From Pseudohaliea sp964438205 (GTDB taxonomy: Bacteria; Pseudomonadota; Gammaproteobacteria; Pseudomonadales; Halieaceae), in NCBI GenBank assembly GCA_964438205.1, contig CAYTJQ010000004.1:30268-94267 (forward strand): 64,000 nucleotides of DNA. The letters run 5' to 3'. The notes below the pieces were generated by a model. That model saw only the letters and a program-made list of their open reading frames with translations. It did not search any database and was not told where the DNA came from. Numbering within the stretch: the stretch's first letter is position 1; every line of letters starts with the position of its first letter. The position numbers and the translations under genes are program-made. This document shows positions 51,301-60,853 of this stretch, in pieces.

Positions 51301-54198
51301 TCAGGGCTGTTTCCGTGGCAGGCCGCTCTCGCCCGGGCCGTCGGCGCGGCTGTTCGCCGCGGCGTTCACGGAGGGGATGGTGACCTGGTACTCGATGGGA
51401 AAGAGGAGATCATCACGATCGCCGTCAGCCTCGATGGACACGGGCTGGTCAACGGTGAGGAAAGCGCCGCAGGCCTCGCCGGGGTCGCAGATGAGCAGGT
51501 CGTTGTCGAAGTCCGTACCGGCGAAGAGCTGGTAGACCCCGGCCGCAACATCGGGGATCGCAAAGTCGTAGTCGCCGTCCTCGAGGCGGGTCGAGGTCTG
51601 CGCGACCACCGTATCGATGGCGGGCTCGTAGAGCAGGATATAGACGGTGCCGAGGTCCGCCCGGGTGGCGCCGGCCACGGAGGCGATAACGTCGATGAGC
51701 AGCGGGTTCGCGTTGGATTCCACCCGCAGCCGGGCCGCGTAGACACCCGTTTCGAGGCCGGCGCGGTCCACGGTGACCCGGTACTGACCGAGGCCGTCGG
51801 CGTCCGTTGCTTCCGGGCTGGCGCGCAGCCAGGATGCATCGCTGTCGACCTCCGTGACCACCGCGCCACCGCTGCCGGCGATGTCCACCTGCAGGCTGTC
51901 GAGGATGCTGCCGAAGTTCAGGGTACGCGCGCTGGCGGTGACTTCCCGCGGCTCCTCGATGGCCACGCCGGTGCTGCGCAGGGCGGCATTCACGGCCCGC
52001 GAGGCGTTCGCGAGGCCGTAACCGAAGCGGTCGTCGCGGCCGCTGGCGCCGAGCTCCGAGGTCAGCTCACCGTCCTGCAGCAGCCGGTCGATGTCCGCGG
52101 GCGCCAGGTCCGGGTTGATGCTCTTCATGAGTGCGAGCATGCCGCTGACGTGCGGGGCGGCCATGGAGGTCCCCTGCAGGAAGGTGTAGGCAAAGTCCTC
52201 GCCGCTGCGCCCCGTGCTCAGGACGCCGTCGGGAAAGCCGTCGCCGGTGAGGTCCGCACTGGTATCGCCCCCGGGCGCCGCGATGTCGATGTGGGGCCCG
52301 AAGTTGCTGTACCCCGCCGCCTCGCGCTGGGCGTCCACCGCGGCGACGGCGATGACGCCCTCATAGGCTGCCGGGTAGCTCGGCGTGTCGGTGCCCTCGT
52401 TGCCGGCGGACGCCACCAGCAGGATGCCGGCGTCGCGCACCTCCCGGTAGAGGTCCTGCGCCACCTGGCTGAAGCCCTCGCCGCCGAGGCTCAGGTTGAT
52501 GATGTCCGCCGGCCGCGCCGGCAGCTGCCCCGAATCGTTGGGCAGGCCGGCCGCATAGCGCACGGCCTGGGCGACATCGTAGCTGGTACCCGAGGTCGCG
52601 CCGAGGGCGCGCAGGGGCATGAGGCGGCTGCTGTAGGCGACGCCGGCGACGCCGATTCCGTTGTTGCCGCGCGCCGCGATGGTGCCGGCCACGTGCGTGC
52701 CGTGGAAGGCGACCGGCTCCGGCTCGGTCGGGTTCGCGGTTTCCTCCGGGTCCGGGTCGATGCCGTCGCCGTCCGCGGCGACGTCCGGGTCGCGGATGAA
52801 GTCGTAGCCGTCGACGAGCTGGCCGGCGAGGTCCGGGTGGCCGGAGAGGATGCCGGTATCCACCACCGCCACGACAACGCCCGGATCGCCGGTGGTGCTG
52901 TTCCAGGCCGTGGGCAGCCGCAATTGCGTGAAGTGCCACTGCAGCTCGAGGAACTCGTCATTGGGAAGCGCCAGGGGCCGGACCCGGTAGTTCGGGGCCG
53001 CGCTCGCCACCGCCGGATCCCGGCGCAGCGTCTTCACGGCCAGGAGCGTCTCCCAGTCCCGGCGTCGGGCCGGGTCTGCGATGGCGTCGGCCTTGGCCGC
53101 GGCGCGTCCCTGGCGGGCGCGGGCGCGCGGGGAGCCGGTGCCCGCCGGCTGCAGTGACAACAGCCGCTCGCGGCCGCTGTCGCCCGCCACCGGGTCGAGG
53201 CCGAGGTTGATGGCGAGATCCTCCGCAGCCCGGGCTGCGTCGCGCCTTGCCTCGGCTTCTGCGCGCCGGTCGTCGCCCCGGTAGCGGATGATGACCTCGC
53301 CGGGAACCATCGCCGGCCGCGGGGCCGCCGTCACGGAAGCGGTGCTGCCGATGGCGAGCGTGTAGTTGGTCGCGCCGGCGAAGGCCGAGACATTGACCGT
53401 GTAGCTGCCGTCCGCGGGGACCGAGACCTGCTCCAGCTCACCGACCTCGATGGAGAAGTCGACGATCTCGCCGCTGTCGTCGTACAGGTAGAGATCGGCA
53501 TCCGCGTCCCGGTAGTCTGCGACCAGCAGCGTGATCGACTGACCCTCGAGCAGCGAGACCGCGAAGAAGTCTTCCGGGTCCCCACTGATCCGGGAGCGCC
53601 CCTCGGCACCGGTGCCCGGGAGGTTGACGTAGCCGCCGATGGTGACCGGGTTGCCGACCGGCTGCGCGTCGGCCGGGTCGTCGTTGGCCCGGTAGCGATT
53701 GGCCGGGTCGTTCGTGTCCGAGTCGAGGACCTGGTTCACGGACGGCACCACGCGGCCGCCGAGGTTTACCCGGGGCGCTTCCACGAGCGGTTCGACGCTG
53801 ATCGTGACGCTGTCACTGCCGCTGGCCCCGTCGTCGTCCGTGACCGTGAGCGACAGTACCACCTCGTAGGGGTTGGATGAGGACGGGGCGGTGAAGCTCG
53901 CGCGGGGGCTGTCGGCGCCGGAGAGCTCGAGCTCGGGGCCCTCGCTGACGGTCCAGGACCAGCTGCTGATGCTGCCGTCCGGGTCGCTGCTGCCGCTGCC
54001 GTCGAGGTTGACGAGGTCGCCGCCGGCAACGGCCTGGTCCGGGCCGGCGTCCGCGCTCGGGGCACGGTTGACCGGCGCCGGGGCGGGGGCCGGAGCCGCC
54101 GCGCCGCCGCCACCTCCGCCGCCGCCGCCGCAGGCTGCGAGCAGGGCCGTCGCAGCCAGCAGGAAGAGACCGGCCCGGCCGGATCCCCTGGTCGTCAT
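51301..54198 (-). CDS. subtilisin-like S8 protease lipoprotein with PKD and PPC-like domains
   Basis: 965 residues. Lipid Cys23 is followed by nine glycines and a Pro/Ala linker. A PKD-type domain runs about 45-136 and a PPC-like pre-peptidase domain about 180-285. A charged propeptide region spans about 300-400, with the S8 catalytic domain about 410-710: Asp447 in VVDTGI, His499 in HGTHVAGT, Asn600 in SAGNEG, Ser678 in GTSMAAPH. A BACON/Ig-like region (about 735-825) and a C-terminal beta domain follow. It is probably a surface- or periplasm-facing protease on the outer membrane. It precedes mltF by 14 bp on the same strand. Confidence 0.92.
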   Translation of the reverse strand: MTTRGSGRAGLFLLAATALLAACGGGGGGGGGAAAPAPAPAPVNRAPSADAGPDQAVAGGDLVNLDGSGSSDPDGSISSWSWTVSEGPELELSGADSPRASFTAPSSSNPYEVVLSLTVTDDDGASGSDSVTISVEPLVEAPRVNLGGRVVPSVNQVLDSDTNDPANRYRANDDPADAQPVGNPVTIGGYVNLPGTGAEGRSRISGDPEDFFAVSLLEGQSITLLVADYRDADADLYLYDDSGEIVDFSIEVGELEQVSVPADGSYTVNVSAFAGATNYTLAIGSTASVTAAPRPAMVPGEVIIRYRGDDRRAEAEARRDAARAAEDLAINLGLDPVAGDSGRERLLSLQPAGTGSPRARARQGRAAAKADAIADPARRRDWETLLAVKTLRRDPAVASAAPNYRVRPLALPNDEFLELQWHFTQLRLPTAWNSTTGDPGVVVAVVDTGILSGHPDLAGQLVDGYDFIRDPDVAADGDGIDPDPEETANPTEPEPVAFHGTHVAGTIAARGNNGIGVAGVAYSSRLMPLRALGATSGTSYDVAQAVRYAAGLPNDSGQLPARPADIINLSLGGEGFSQVAQDLYREVRDAGILLVASAGNEGTDTPSYPAAYEGVIAVAAVDAQREAAGYSNFGPHIDIAAPGGDTSADLTGDGFPDGVLSTGRSGEDFAYTFLQGTSMAAPHVSGMLALMKSINPDLAPADIDRLLQDGELTSELGASGRDDRFGYGLANASRAVNAALRSTGVAIEEPREVTASARTLNFGSILDSLQVDIAGSGGAVVTEVDSDASWLRASPEATDADGLGQYRVTVDRAGLETGVYAARLRVESNANPLLIDVIASVAGATRADLGTVYILLYEPAIDTVVAQTSTRLEDGDYDFAIPDVAAGVYQLFAGTDFDNDLLICDPGEACGAFLTVDQPVSIEADGDRDDLLFPIEYQVTIPSVNAAANSRADGPGESGLPRKQP

Positions 54199-54243
54199 GC
54201 TTGCCGCTCGCCTCTGTCAGCCCGCGTGGCTGCCACTATAGCG

Positions 54244-55245
54244 TCATGCCACAGCGAGGAGAATCTTGCCCATGTGTTCGCCGGACTGCATCCGGTCGTG
54301 GGCCAGGGCGGCGTCGGCGAGGGGGAACTCGCTGTCGATGACCGGTCGCACGGCGCCGCTGTCGAGCACCGGGTACACGGTTTCGCGCAGTTCCTCCACC
54401 ATGCGGGCTTTCTGCGCAAAGGACTGGGCGCGCAGCGTCGAGCCGGTGAGCGTCAGCCGCTTGAGCAGCAGGGGCGCGAGGTTCAGCTCCGCCTTCGGGC
54501 CGCGGATGAACGCGATGGATACGATGCGTCCCTCGGGCGCGGCGACATTCAGGTTTTTCTGCACGTAGTCGCCGCCCACCATGTCGAGAATCACGTCCAT
54601 GGCGTCTTTCTCACCGGCCGCCGCCAGCGCCGCCTCGAAGTCCTCCTCGCGGTAGTTGAACGCCCGGGTGGCCCCGAGGGCCTCGATACGCCGGCACTTG
54701 TCGGCGCTGCCGGCAGTGCTGTACACCGTGGCGCCGAGGGCCGCCGCCACCGAGACGGCGAGGGTGCCGACGCCGCTGGCACCGCCGTGGATGAGGACTT
54801 TCTCGCCGGCCGAAAGCCCGCAGCGCTGGTACAGGTTGTGCCACAGCGTCAGCAGCGCCTCGGGCAGGGCGGCGGCTTCGGCGAGGCCGTAACCCCCGGG
54901 CACCGGCAGGCACTGGCCGGCCGGCGCCACGGCGACGTCGGCGTAGCCGCCGCCATGGGTCAGGGCGCAGACGGGGTCGCCGGGCGCCCAGCCGCTGACG
55001 CCGTCGCCGCACGCGAGGACCGTGCCGGCGACCTCGAGGCCGAGGATCGGCGAGGCATCGGCCGGCGGCGGGTAGAGGCCGCGGCGCTGCAGCAGGTCCG
55101 CCCGGTTGATGCCGGCGAAGGCGACCCGGATCAGCACCTCGCCGGGGCCCGGCGCCGGGCAGGCGTCCTGCGCGAGGCTCAGGCTGCGTGCCTCGTCGTC
55201 GGCAATGGCGATATAGTGGCGTTCGGCGGGCAGGGTCTCGCTCAT
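54244..55245 (-). CDS. NAD(P)H-quinone oxidoreductase, zinc-independent MDR (PIG3/QOR type)
   Basis: 333 residues. A GroES-like N-terminal domain (FAGINRADLLQRRGLYPPPA, ILGLEVAGTVLACGDGVSGW) precedes a nucleotide-binding domain with LIHGGASGVGTLAVSVAAA. The catalytic zinc ligands of alcohol dehydrogenases are absent, as in quinone oxidoreductases. The RGLYPPPA-type segment is typical of the PIG3 group, which reduces o-quinones with NADPH. It ends 46 bp before the S8 protease gene and is divergent from the iron alcohol dehydrogenase, with 146 bp between. Confidence 0.88.
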   Translation of the reverse strand: MSETLPAERHYIAIADDEARSLSLAQDACPAPGPGEVLIRVAFAGINRADLLQRRGLYPPPADASPILGLEVAGTVLACGDGVSGWAPGDPVCALTHGGGYADVAVAPAGQCLPVPGGYGLAEAAALPEALLTLWHNLYQRCGLSAGEKVLIHGGASGVGTLAVSVAAALGATVYSTAGSADKCRRIEALGATRAFNYREEDFEAALAAAGEKDAMDVILDMVGGDYVQKNLNVAAPEGRIVSIAFIRGPKAELNLAPLLLKRLTLTGSTLRAQSFAQKARMVEELRETVYPVLDSGAVRPVIDSEFPLADAALAHDRMQSGEHMGKILLAVA

Positions 55246-55280
55246 GGGTCTTCCTCGTTGCGTGGGCCGGTACGGTTTCC

Positions 55281-55302
55281 GGGGGCGCAGTTTAACGCCC
55301 CC
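55281..55302. promoter_or_regulatory. inverted repeat in the divergent promoter region
   Basis: A perfect 7-bp inverted repeat GGGGGCG (55281-55287)/CGCCCCC (55296-55302) around CAGTTTAA. It lies 36 bp from the quinone oxidoreductase start and 90 bp from the alcohol dehydrogenase start. It could be an operator or a transcribed hairpin. Confidence 0.35.
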
Positions 55303-55391
55303 GCCGGGCTTGCTACCCTTGCATGCGTTGTGGGCACTGTAAACACCGGGCCCTCGGCCCCCACGCAGGCACCTACCGGAGATCGCCGTCC

Positions 55392-56591
55392 ATGCTGCTA
55401 CGGAAAATCAAGCACAGCCTCTATTTCGCCCTGGTCAAGGTCCTCGTGGCCTTCGCCCCGTCCGTCTCCTACCTGGCCTTTGCCGGCCCGGGCAGCAGCC
55501 GGCAGCTCGGCGAGCACATCCTCCGCGGCGGCCAGCGCCGCCTGCTGGTGGTCACCGACAAGCCGCTGCGGGACCTGGGTATCGCCGACAAGGCGGTCGA
55601 GGCGCTGGTCGCCGGCGGCGCGGAGCTCGCCTGGTACGACGGCGTACAGCCCAACCCGACCTTCACCCAGGTCGACGAGGGCATCGCCGCCCTCAAGGCC
55701 CACCGCGCCGACGCCGTGCTGGCCGTGGGCGGTGGCTCTTCCATCGATGCCGCCAAGGTCATCGCCGCCGGCGGCTGCAGCGACGAGGATCCGCGCGACT
55801 GGGTGGGCTTCGGCAAGGTGAAGCACGACGTGATCCCCATCTACGTGATCCCGACGACGGCCGGTACCGGCTCCGAGGCCACCATGGGCGCGGTGATTTC
55901 AGACGCCGAGACGAAACAGAAGGGCGTGCTCTCCGGCAAGGGGCTGCACCCGGCCGCCGTGGCCCTGGACTCGGACCTCATGCTCGGGATGCCGCCGGCG
56001 ATCACCGCCGCCACGGGCATGGACGCGCTGACCCACGCCATCGAGGCGTATATCTCGACCTGGGACCGCGGTACGCGCACGGAGTACTCGCGCCGGGCCA
56101 TCAGGATGATCTTCGACCACCTGCGCACGGCTTACGACGACGGCACCGACCGGGAGGCCCGCGACGGCATGGCCATGGCGGCCTACTACGCCGGTATCGC
56201 CATCAACCAGGTGAACGTCGGCAACGTGCACGCCATCGCCCACCAGATCGGCGGCAAGTACGGTATCCCGCACGGCCTCGCCAACGCCCTGGTACTGCCG
56301 CACGTGCTCGAGTTCTGCCGCGACGAGGCCGAGGAAAAACTGGCGGAACTGGCCGTGCTCGTCGGCGCCGCCGACGCCGGCCAGCCGCGGGGGCAGCAGG
56401 CGGACGCCTTCATCGCCGCGGTGCGCGAGTTGAGCGCGGCAGTCGGCATCCCGGAGACGACCGCAGAGGTGAAGGTGGAAGACTTCGACTACCTCGTCGA
56501 CCTCGCCGTGAACGAGGCCGCGGGCTACTTCGCGCCGCGGCTCCTGGACCCCGGCAGTACCCGGGCCATCCTCGGCAAGATCGCGGCCTAA
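55392..56591 (+). CDS. iron-containing alcohol dehydrogenase
   Basis: 399 residues, type III ADH. The NAD-binding motif GGGSSIDAAKVIA lies at about 113. By comparison with FucO, metal ligands are Asp211 and His215 (TGMDALTHAIEAY), His280 (NVHAIAHQIGG) and His294 (YGIPHGLANAL). IPTTAGTGSEATMGAVIS is a further family block. It oxidises an alcohol or reduces an aldehyde with NAD(P). A GGAG ribosome site precedes the ATG at 55392; an upstream in-frame ATG lies in Cys/His-rich sequence without family similarity. Substrate unknown. Confidence 0.92.
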   Translation: MLLRKIKHSLYFALVKVLVAFAPSVSYLAFAGPGSSRQLGEHILRGGQRRLLVVTDKPLRDLGIADKAVEALVAGGAELAWYDGVQPNPTFTQVDEGIAALKAHRADAVLAVGGGSSIDAAKVIAAGGCSDEDPRDWVGFGKVKHDVIPIYVIPTTAGTGSEATMGAVISDAETKQKGVLSGKGLHPAAVALDSDLMLGMPPAITAATGMDALTHAIEAYISTWDRGTRTEYSRRAIRMIFDHLRTAYDDGTDREARDGMAMAAYYAGIAINQVNVGNVHAIAHQIGGKYGIPHGLANALVLPHVLEFCRDEAEEKLAELAVLVGAADAGQPRGQQADAFIAAVRELSAAVGIPETTAEVKVEDFDYLVDLAVNEAAGYFAPRLLDPGSTRAILGKIAA

Positions 56592-56597
56592 AGCGGT

Positions 56598-57488
56598 TCA
56601 GCCCTCCAGGGAGTGGCGCCAGGAGGAAAGCTGCTGCAGGGCCTGCTCCGCCTCCGGCGTCATGCCCATGCCGCAGGCGAAGCCGTGCTCGGCGCCGTCG
56701 TAGTGGTGGTGGGTGACGCGTACGCCGGCGGCGGCCGCGCGCTCGGCGAAGGCCACGCCCTCGTCCCGCAGCGGGTCCCGGTCGCAGGTGATCACCAGCG
56801 TGGGCGGCAGCTCGCCGAGGTTGTCGGCCCGCAGCGGCTGGGCGGGGAGCGCTGAAGCCGGGTCCGCGCCAGCGAGGTAGCTGTCCCAGAACCAGCGCAT
56901 GAGGTCGGCGGTGAGCCGCTGCGAGTCGGCCCGCGCTTCGTAGGAGCTGTGCCCCGCGCTGTAGTGGTCCGTCACCGGGTAGACCAGCACCGTGCCGGCC
57001 ACCGGGGCCAGCCCCTCGCCCTCGCCGGCGGTCGCCCGGTCCAGGGCGCAGCCCGCCGCAAGGTTGCCGCCGGCGCTGTCGCCGGCGATCACCAGGCGGC
57101 CGTTGCTCGGGCCGAGGTCCGCGAGGTGCCGGCGCAGCCAGCGCACCGCTGCGCTGCAGTCGTCGAGGGCCGCGGGGTAGGGGTGCTCCGGGGCCAGCCG
57201 GTAGTCGATGGAGACCACGTGGCAGCCGGTGGCTGCGGCCAGGGCGCTGCAGAAGGGGTGGTGGGTCTGCAGGTCCCCGACCACCCAGCCGCCGCCGTGG
57301 AACCAGCAGATGACCGGCCGCTCACCGGCGCCTTCTCCGCCCCGGTAGAGGTGCCCGGCCACGCTGCCCGCGTCCGTGGGCAGGGCGAGGGCGCCGGGCT
57401 CGGCATGAACGTTGCTCCCGCGCCAGGCCCGCCAGTTCTCGAAGCGGTAGTAGCGGCGCAGGGCAGCGACCTTCAGGGCCTGGAGCAC
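56598..57488 (-). CDS. alpha/beta hydrolase of the hormone-sensitive lipase family
   Basis: 296 residues. The oxyanion motif HGGGWVVGD, SIDYRLAPEHPYPAALDDC, nucleophile elbow GDSAGGNLAAG and the C-terminal AEHGFACGMG with the catalytic His are all present. The catalytic Asp is in TCDRDPLRDEG. HSL-type enzymes hydrolyse esters of short or medium acyl chains. It lies 3 bp behind the MBL-fold gene, so the two are cotranscribed. It converges with the alcohol dehydrogenase with a 6-bp gap. Confidence 0.92.
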   Translation of the reverse strand: MLQALKVAALRRYYRFENWRAWRGSNVHAEPGALALPTDAGSVAGHLYRGGEGAGERPVICWFHGGGWVVGDLQTHHPFCSALAAATGCHVVSIDYRLAPEHPYPAALDDCSAAVRWLRRHLADLGPSNGRLVIAGDSAGGNLAAGCALDRATAGEGEGLAPVAGTVLVYPVTDHYSAGHSSYEARADSQRLTADLMRWFWDSYLAGADPASALPAQPLRADNLGELPPTLVITCDRDPLRDEGVAFAERAAAAGVRVTHHHYDGAEHGFACGMGMTPEAEQALQQLSSWRHSLEG

Positions 57489-57491
57489 GGC

Positions 57492-58613
57492 TCAATCCTC
57501 GCTCGTGTAGGGCAGCTGCCGGTACCAGTGCACACCCTGATCGTCCCGCTCGCGGACGACGCGGCGCCGGTAGAGCAGGCAGTTGAGGTGCGCGAGGGCC
57601 TCGCCCGTGGCCAGGCCGAGGGAGCCGCCGCGGATCTCGCGGTCGAACAGGGGCGGAAAGCAGTCGACCACGCGGCGCGGCTCGTCCAGGTGGTCGAAGA
57701 GCGCGTCCAGGTCCCGGTTGTGGCTCTCCAGGAGCTGCGTCAGGCGCACGTGCAGGCCGTAGAAGGGGGCCTCGTGGGCGGGCAGCACCAGCAGGTCATC
57801 CGGGAGCATCTCGCGAATCCGCGCCAGCGAGCGCAGCCACTCGCGCAGCGGATCGCCCTCGGGCTCGGTGGGGAACACGGAGACGTTGGGGGAGATGCGC
57901 GGCAGTACCTGGTCACCGGCGATGAACAGGCGGAGCTCCGGGCAGTAGAGGCAGGCATGTTCCGGCGAGTGGCCGCTGCCCACGACCACCAGCCAGTAGC
58001 GGCCGCCGATGGTCAGGGTCTGCCGGTCCACGAGCCGGCGGAAGCTGTCCGGCAGGGGTGAGACGGCCTTGCCGAAGAAGCCGAAGCGCTTCCTGTACTC
58101 GTCGATGTTGTCGTCGCTGTAGCCGGCGGCGCGGTAGAAATCGAGCGCCACCGCCGGCGCCGGCCGCCCCGTATCGGCGACCAGCGAGCGGCACATGAGG
58201 TACTCCTCCCGCGACATCCACAGGGCGCAGCCGAAACGCTCCGTGAGCCAGCCGGCGAGGCCGACGTGGTCCGGGTGCATGTGGGTGCAGATGACGCGGC
58301 GCACGGGCTTGCCGCCCATGAAGCCCTCGAACAGCCTTTCCCAGGTCTCGCGCGCATCGGGGATGTCGAGGCAGGTGTCGACCACGGTCCAGCCGTCGTC
58401 ATCCTCGAGGAGCCACAGGTTGATGTGATCGAGGCTCAGCGGCATGCGGAAGCGCGCCCAGTACACGCCGTCGGCGATCTTCCAGGGCTCGCCCGGTGCC
58501 GGGTCCACCTGCCGTCCGTAGGGGTAGGTCAGCCCGCGGAAGGTCTCGCTGCTGTCGCCGCCGGCGCTGGAGCCGTGGCGGTGTTCGTTGAAAGCACTGG
58601 GTTCGGCGGGCAT
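57492..58613 (-). CDS. MBL-fold metallohydrolase
   Basis: 373 residues. The metal-binding motif is HMHPDHVGLAGWL, with GHSPEHACLY, AGDQVLPRISPNVSVFP and VLPAHEAPFYGLHVRLTQL giving further ligands. These match the glyoxalase II/RNase Z-like group with an additional C-terminal helical region (DALFDHLDEPRRVVDCFPPL). Some such genes encode acyl-thioester or lactone hydrolases. The start ATG lies about 100 bp from the divergent glpD. Its stop is 3 bp upstream of the HSL-type hydrolase gene. Confidence 0.88.
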   Translation of the reverse strand: MPAEPSAFNEHRHGSSAGGDSSETFRGLTYPYGRQVDPAPGEPWKIADGVYWARFRMPLSLDHINLWLLEDDDGWTVVDTCLDIPDARETWERLFEGFMGGKPVRRVICTHMHPDHVGLAGWLTERFGCALWMSREEYLMCRSLVADTGRPAPAVALDFYRAAGYSDDNIDEYRKRFGFFGKAVSPLPDSFRRLVDRQTLTIGGRYWLVVVGSGHSPEHACLYCPELRLFIAGDQVLPRISPNVSVFPTEPEGDPLREWLRSLARIREMLPDDLLVLPAHEAPFYGLHVRLTQLLESHNRDLDALFDHLDEPRRVVDCFPPLFDREIRGGSLGLATGEALAHLNCLLYRRRVVRERDDQGVHWYRQLPYTSED

Positions 58614-58716
58614 CACTCGGTTGTTCACGGGAAGCAAGCGTCTATAGTGGTGGTGGGAGGTGCGTGTGTCCACCCCGGACAGGGCGCGCTGCAAGCCACG
58701 AGCACGCGGAATCAAC

Positions 58717-60354
58717 ATGTCTGCAACGCTGCGCAGCAGCAACATCGCCCGCCTCAGGGAGCGGGAGCTCGACGTCCTCATCGTCGGCGGCGGCATCAAC
58801 GGCGCGGTGGCTGCCGCCTCGCTGGCGGGCCGCGGCGTGGACACGGGGCTCCTGGACCGCGACGACTTCGCCAGCGGCGTGAGCTCCAACTCCAGCAACC
58901 TCGCCTGGGGCGGCATCAAGTACCTGGAGAGCCACGAGTACCTGCTCGTGAACAAGCTCTGCCGGTCACGCAACAAGCTCATGCGCGCCTACCCGTCGAC
59001 GGTGAAGGAGATCCGCTTCTTCACCACCATCCAGAAGGGCTTCCGCTTCTGGCCCTTCTTCGTCTTCCTCGGCAGCGTCCTGTACTGGTTCATGGGCCGC
59101 TGCAGGACCCGGCCGCCGCGCTACCTGTCGCCCCGGGCCATCGAGGTGGCGGAGCCCGTTGTCGACACCCGCAACGCCGCCGGCGGGCTGGAGTACTCTG
59201 ACGCCTATCTGTATGACAACGATGCGCGCTTCGTCTTCGGCTTCGTGCGCCAGGCCCTGGACTGCGGTTGCCTGGCGGCGAACTACGTCAGTGTCGACGA
59301 TGCCAGCTTCCAGGACGGACGATGGACGGTCTCGGCCCGCGATGTGCGCAGCGGCGAGTGCTTCACCGTCCGCGCCCGGGCGCTCATCAACGCCTGCGGC
59401 CCCTGGGCGGACCCGCTCAACCAGCGCCTCGGTACGACCACGCGCCATCACCACGCCATGTCCAAGGGCATTCACCTGATCGTCGACCGGATCACCGATA
59501 ACAAGCGGGTGCTTACGTTTTTCGCCAGCGACGGCCGCCTGTTCTTCCTGATTCCCATGGGGCCCGTCACCTGCATCGGCACCACCGACACGCAGGTATC
59601 GGACCCGCTGGTCGGCGTGACCCCCGAGGATCGCGAGTTCGTCCTGTCCAACGTCAACGCGCTGCTGGACCTCCCGCGGCCGCTCACGGTCGACGACGTC
59701 ATCGCCGAGCGGGTCGGGGTGCGTCCCCTCGCCGTTGCCGGCGAGGCCGGGGACGTGGACTGGGTGCAGCTGTCCCGCAAGCACGTGATCGAGGTCGACG
59801 AGGCCCGCCGGGAGCTCAGCATCTTCGGCGGCAAGCTCACCGACTGCCTGAACGTCGGCGACGAGGTGGCGGCGCATATCGCCGCCCTGGGCATTGCCGT
59901 GCCCGAGCCCGGCGCGCCCTGGTACGGCGAGCCGGGGGCCGAGGCCCGGGCGCGCTTCCTCCGCGAGGCCCGGCTCATGGACCTCGACGGCCTCACGGAC
60001 CCCAGTTCCCCGGAGCCCCTGTCCGAGCGCTTCTGGCGCCGCTACGGCAATGCGGCATTCATGCTGCTGGAGCGGATCCGCGAGGATGCGAGCAGCGCCG
60101 AGCTCCTGATCGAGAACGCCGAGTACACCCGCTGCGAGATCGAGCTGGCGGCGCGGCGCGAGATGGTCGTCACGCTGGAGGACTTCCTGCGCCGGCGCTC
60201 CAAGATCGAGCTGGTCGTGCGCCAGGACGTTATCCGCAACGCACCGGGGCTGCGCGAGGCCTGCGAGATCTTTTTCGGCGAGGCCGCGGAGCAGCGGCTG
60301 GCCGAGTACTTCGGCGACGCCGGCGACGGCGCCCGCCGCAGCGCGGCCGGCTGA
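58717..60354 (+). CDS. glpD: aerobic glycerol-3-phosphate dehydrogenase (FAD), GlpD-like
   Basis: 545 residues. The FAD motif GGGINGAVAAASLAGRG is near residue 25. Family blocks: FASGVSSNSSNLAWGGIKYL, MSKGIHLIVDRI, FFLIPMGPVTCIGTTDTQVS and LSIFGGKLTDCLNVGDEV. A C-terminal helical domain follows. It oxidises glycerol 3-phosphate to dihydroxyacetone phosphate at the membrane, giving electrons to quinone. The ATG at 58717 is chosen; an earlier GTG in frame encodes an Arg-rich leader. Compared with E. coli GlpD (about 500 residues) it is slightly longer, and the position of a short hydrophobic insertion (FRFWPFFVFLGSVLYWFMG) suggests membrane contact. Confidence 0.85.
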   Translation: MSATLRSSNIARLRERELDVLIVGGGINGAVAAASLAGRGVDTGLLDRDDFASGVSSNSSNLAWGGIKYLESHEYLLVNKLCRSRNKLMRAYPSTVKEIRFFTTIQKGFRFWPFFVFLGSVLYWFMGRCRTRPPRYLSPRAIEVAEPVVDTRNAAGGLEYSDAYLYDNDARFVFGFVRQALDCGCLAANYVSVDDASFQDGRWTVSARDVRSGECFTVRARALINACGPWADPLNQRLGTTTRHHHAMSKGIHLIVDRITDNKRVLTFFASDGRLFFLIPMGPVTCIGTTDTQVSDPLVGVTPEDREFVLSNVNALLDLPRPLTVDDVIAERVGVRPLAVAGEAGDVDWVQLSRKHVIEVDEARRELSIFGGKLTDCLNVGDEVAAHIAALGIAVPEPGAPWYGEPGAEARARFLREARLMDLDGLTDPSSPEPLSERFWRRYGNAAFMLLERIREDASSAELLIENAEYTRCEIELAARREMVVTLEDFLRRRSKIELVVRQDVIRNAPGLREACEIFFGEAAEQRLAEYFGDAGDGARRSAAG

Positions 60355-60355
60355 C

Positions 60356-60853
60356 TCAGCCCTCGCGCTTGCCGGTGAGGGCGAGGCGAAGCTCCGGGCG
60401 GCTGGTGTCGGGCGAGAGCCAGATATCCACGAAGCGCTGCCCGAAGTCGGGGTCCTCGATGCGTCCCAGGCGCCGTTCGTTGAAAAAGAAGGTGGCGCGG
60501 CTGTCCTCGTCCAGCTCCACGGCGAGCACGTCGTTCTTGCTGACGTCAGGCCATAGCGTGCCGAGCGTGGCCAGCCACTCTTTCCGTGCCGGGTCGATGA
60601 CGCCGAGCTGCTCCCACTCCGCGCCCGTGCGCTTGACCAGGTCCTCGCTGCGGATGTTGCGCAGGTACTCGATCTCCAGGCGCAGCGGGCGCACGCCGGG
60701 TTCGTAGACGCCGTCGGGGCAGTAGAGCCGGGACCGGTAGATGGACCAGAACAGGACCTCGAGCTTGGCCTCACCGACCTTTTCGAGCCGAGCGCCGTCC
60801 TGCGCCAGGGCGCCGGTGGCGACGGTCAATAGCAGGATGATCAGGAAACGCAC
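60356..60853 (-). CDS. chalcone isomerase-like periplasmic protein
   Basis: 165 residues from a GTG at 60853. An excellent AAAGGAGG ribosome site lies 9 bases before this GTG, whereas the in-frame ATGs at 60880 and 60877 would make that site part of the coding region. Signal peptide RFLIILLLTVATGALAQ, then VGEAKLEVLFWSIYRSRLYC, VRPLRLEIEYLRNIRSEDLV and FGQRFVDIWLSPDTSRPEL, the pattern of the bacterial chalcone isomerase-like family, which is probably not a flavonoid enzyme. It converges with glpD, separated by 1 bp. Confidence 0.78.
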   Translation of the reverse strand: MRFLIILLLTVATGALAQDGARLEKVGEAKLEVLFWSIYRSRLYCPDGVYEPGVRPLRLEIEYLRNIRSEDLVKRTGAEWEQLGVIDPARKEWLATLGTLWPDVSKNDVLAVELDEDSRATFFFNERRLGRIEDPDFGQRFVDIWLSPDTSRPELRLALTGKREG

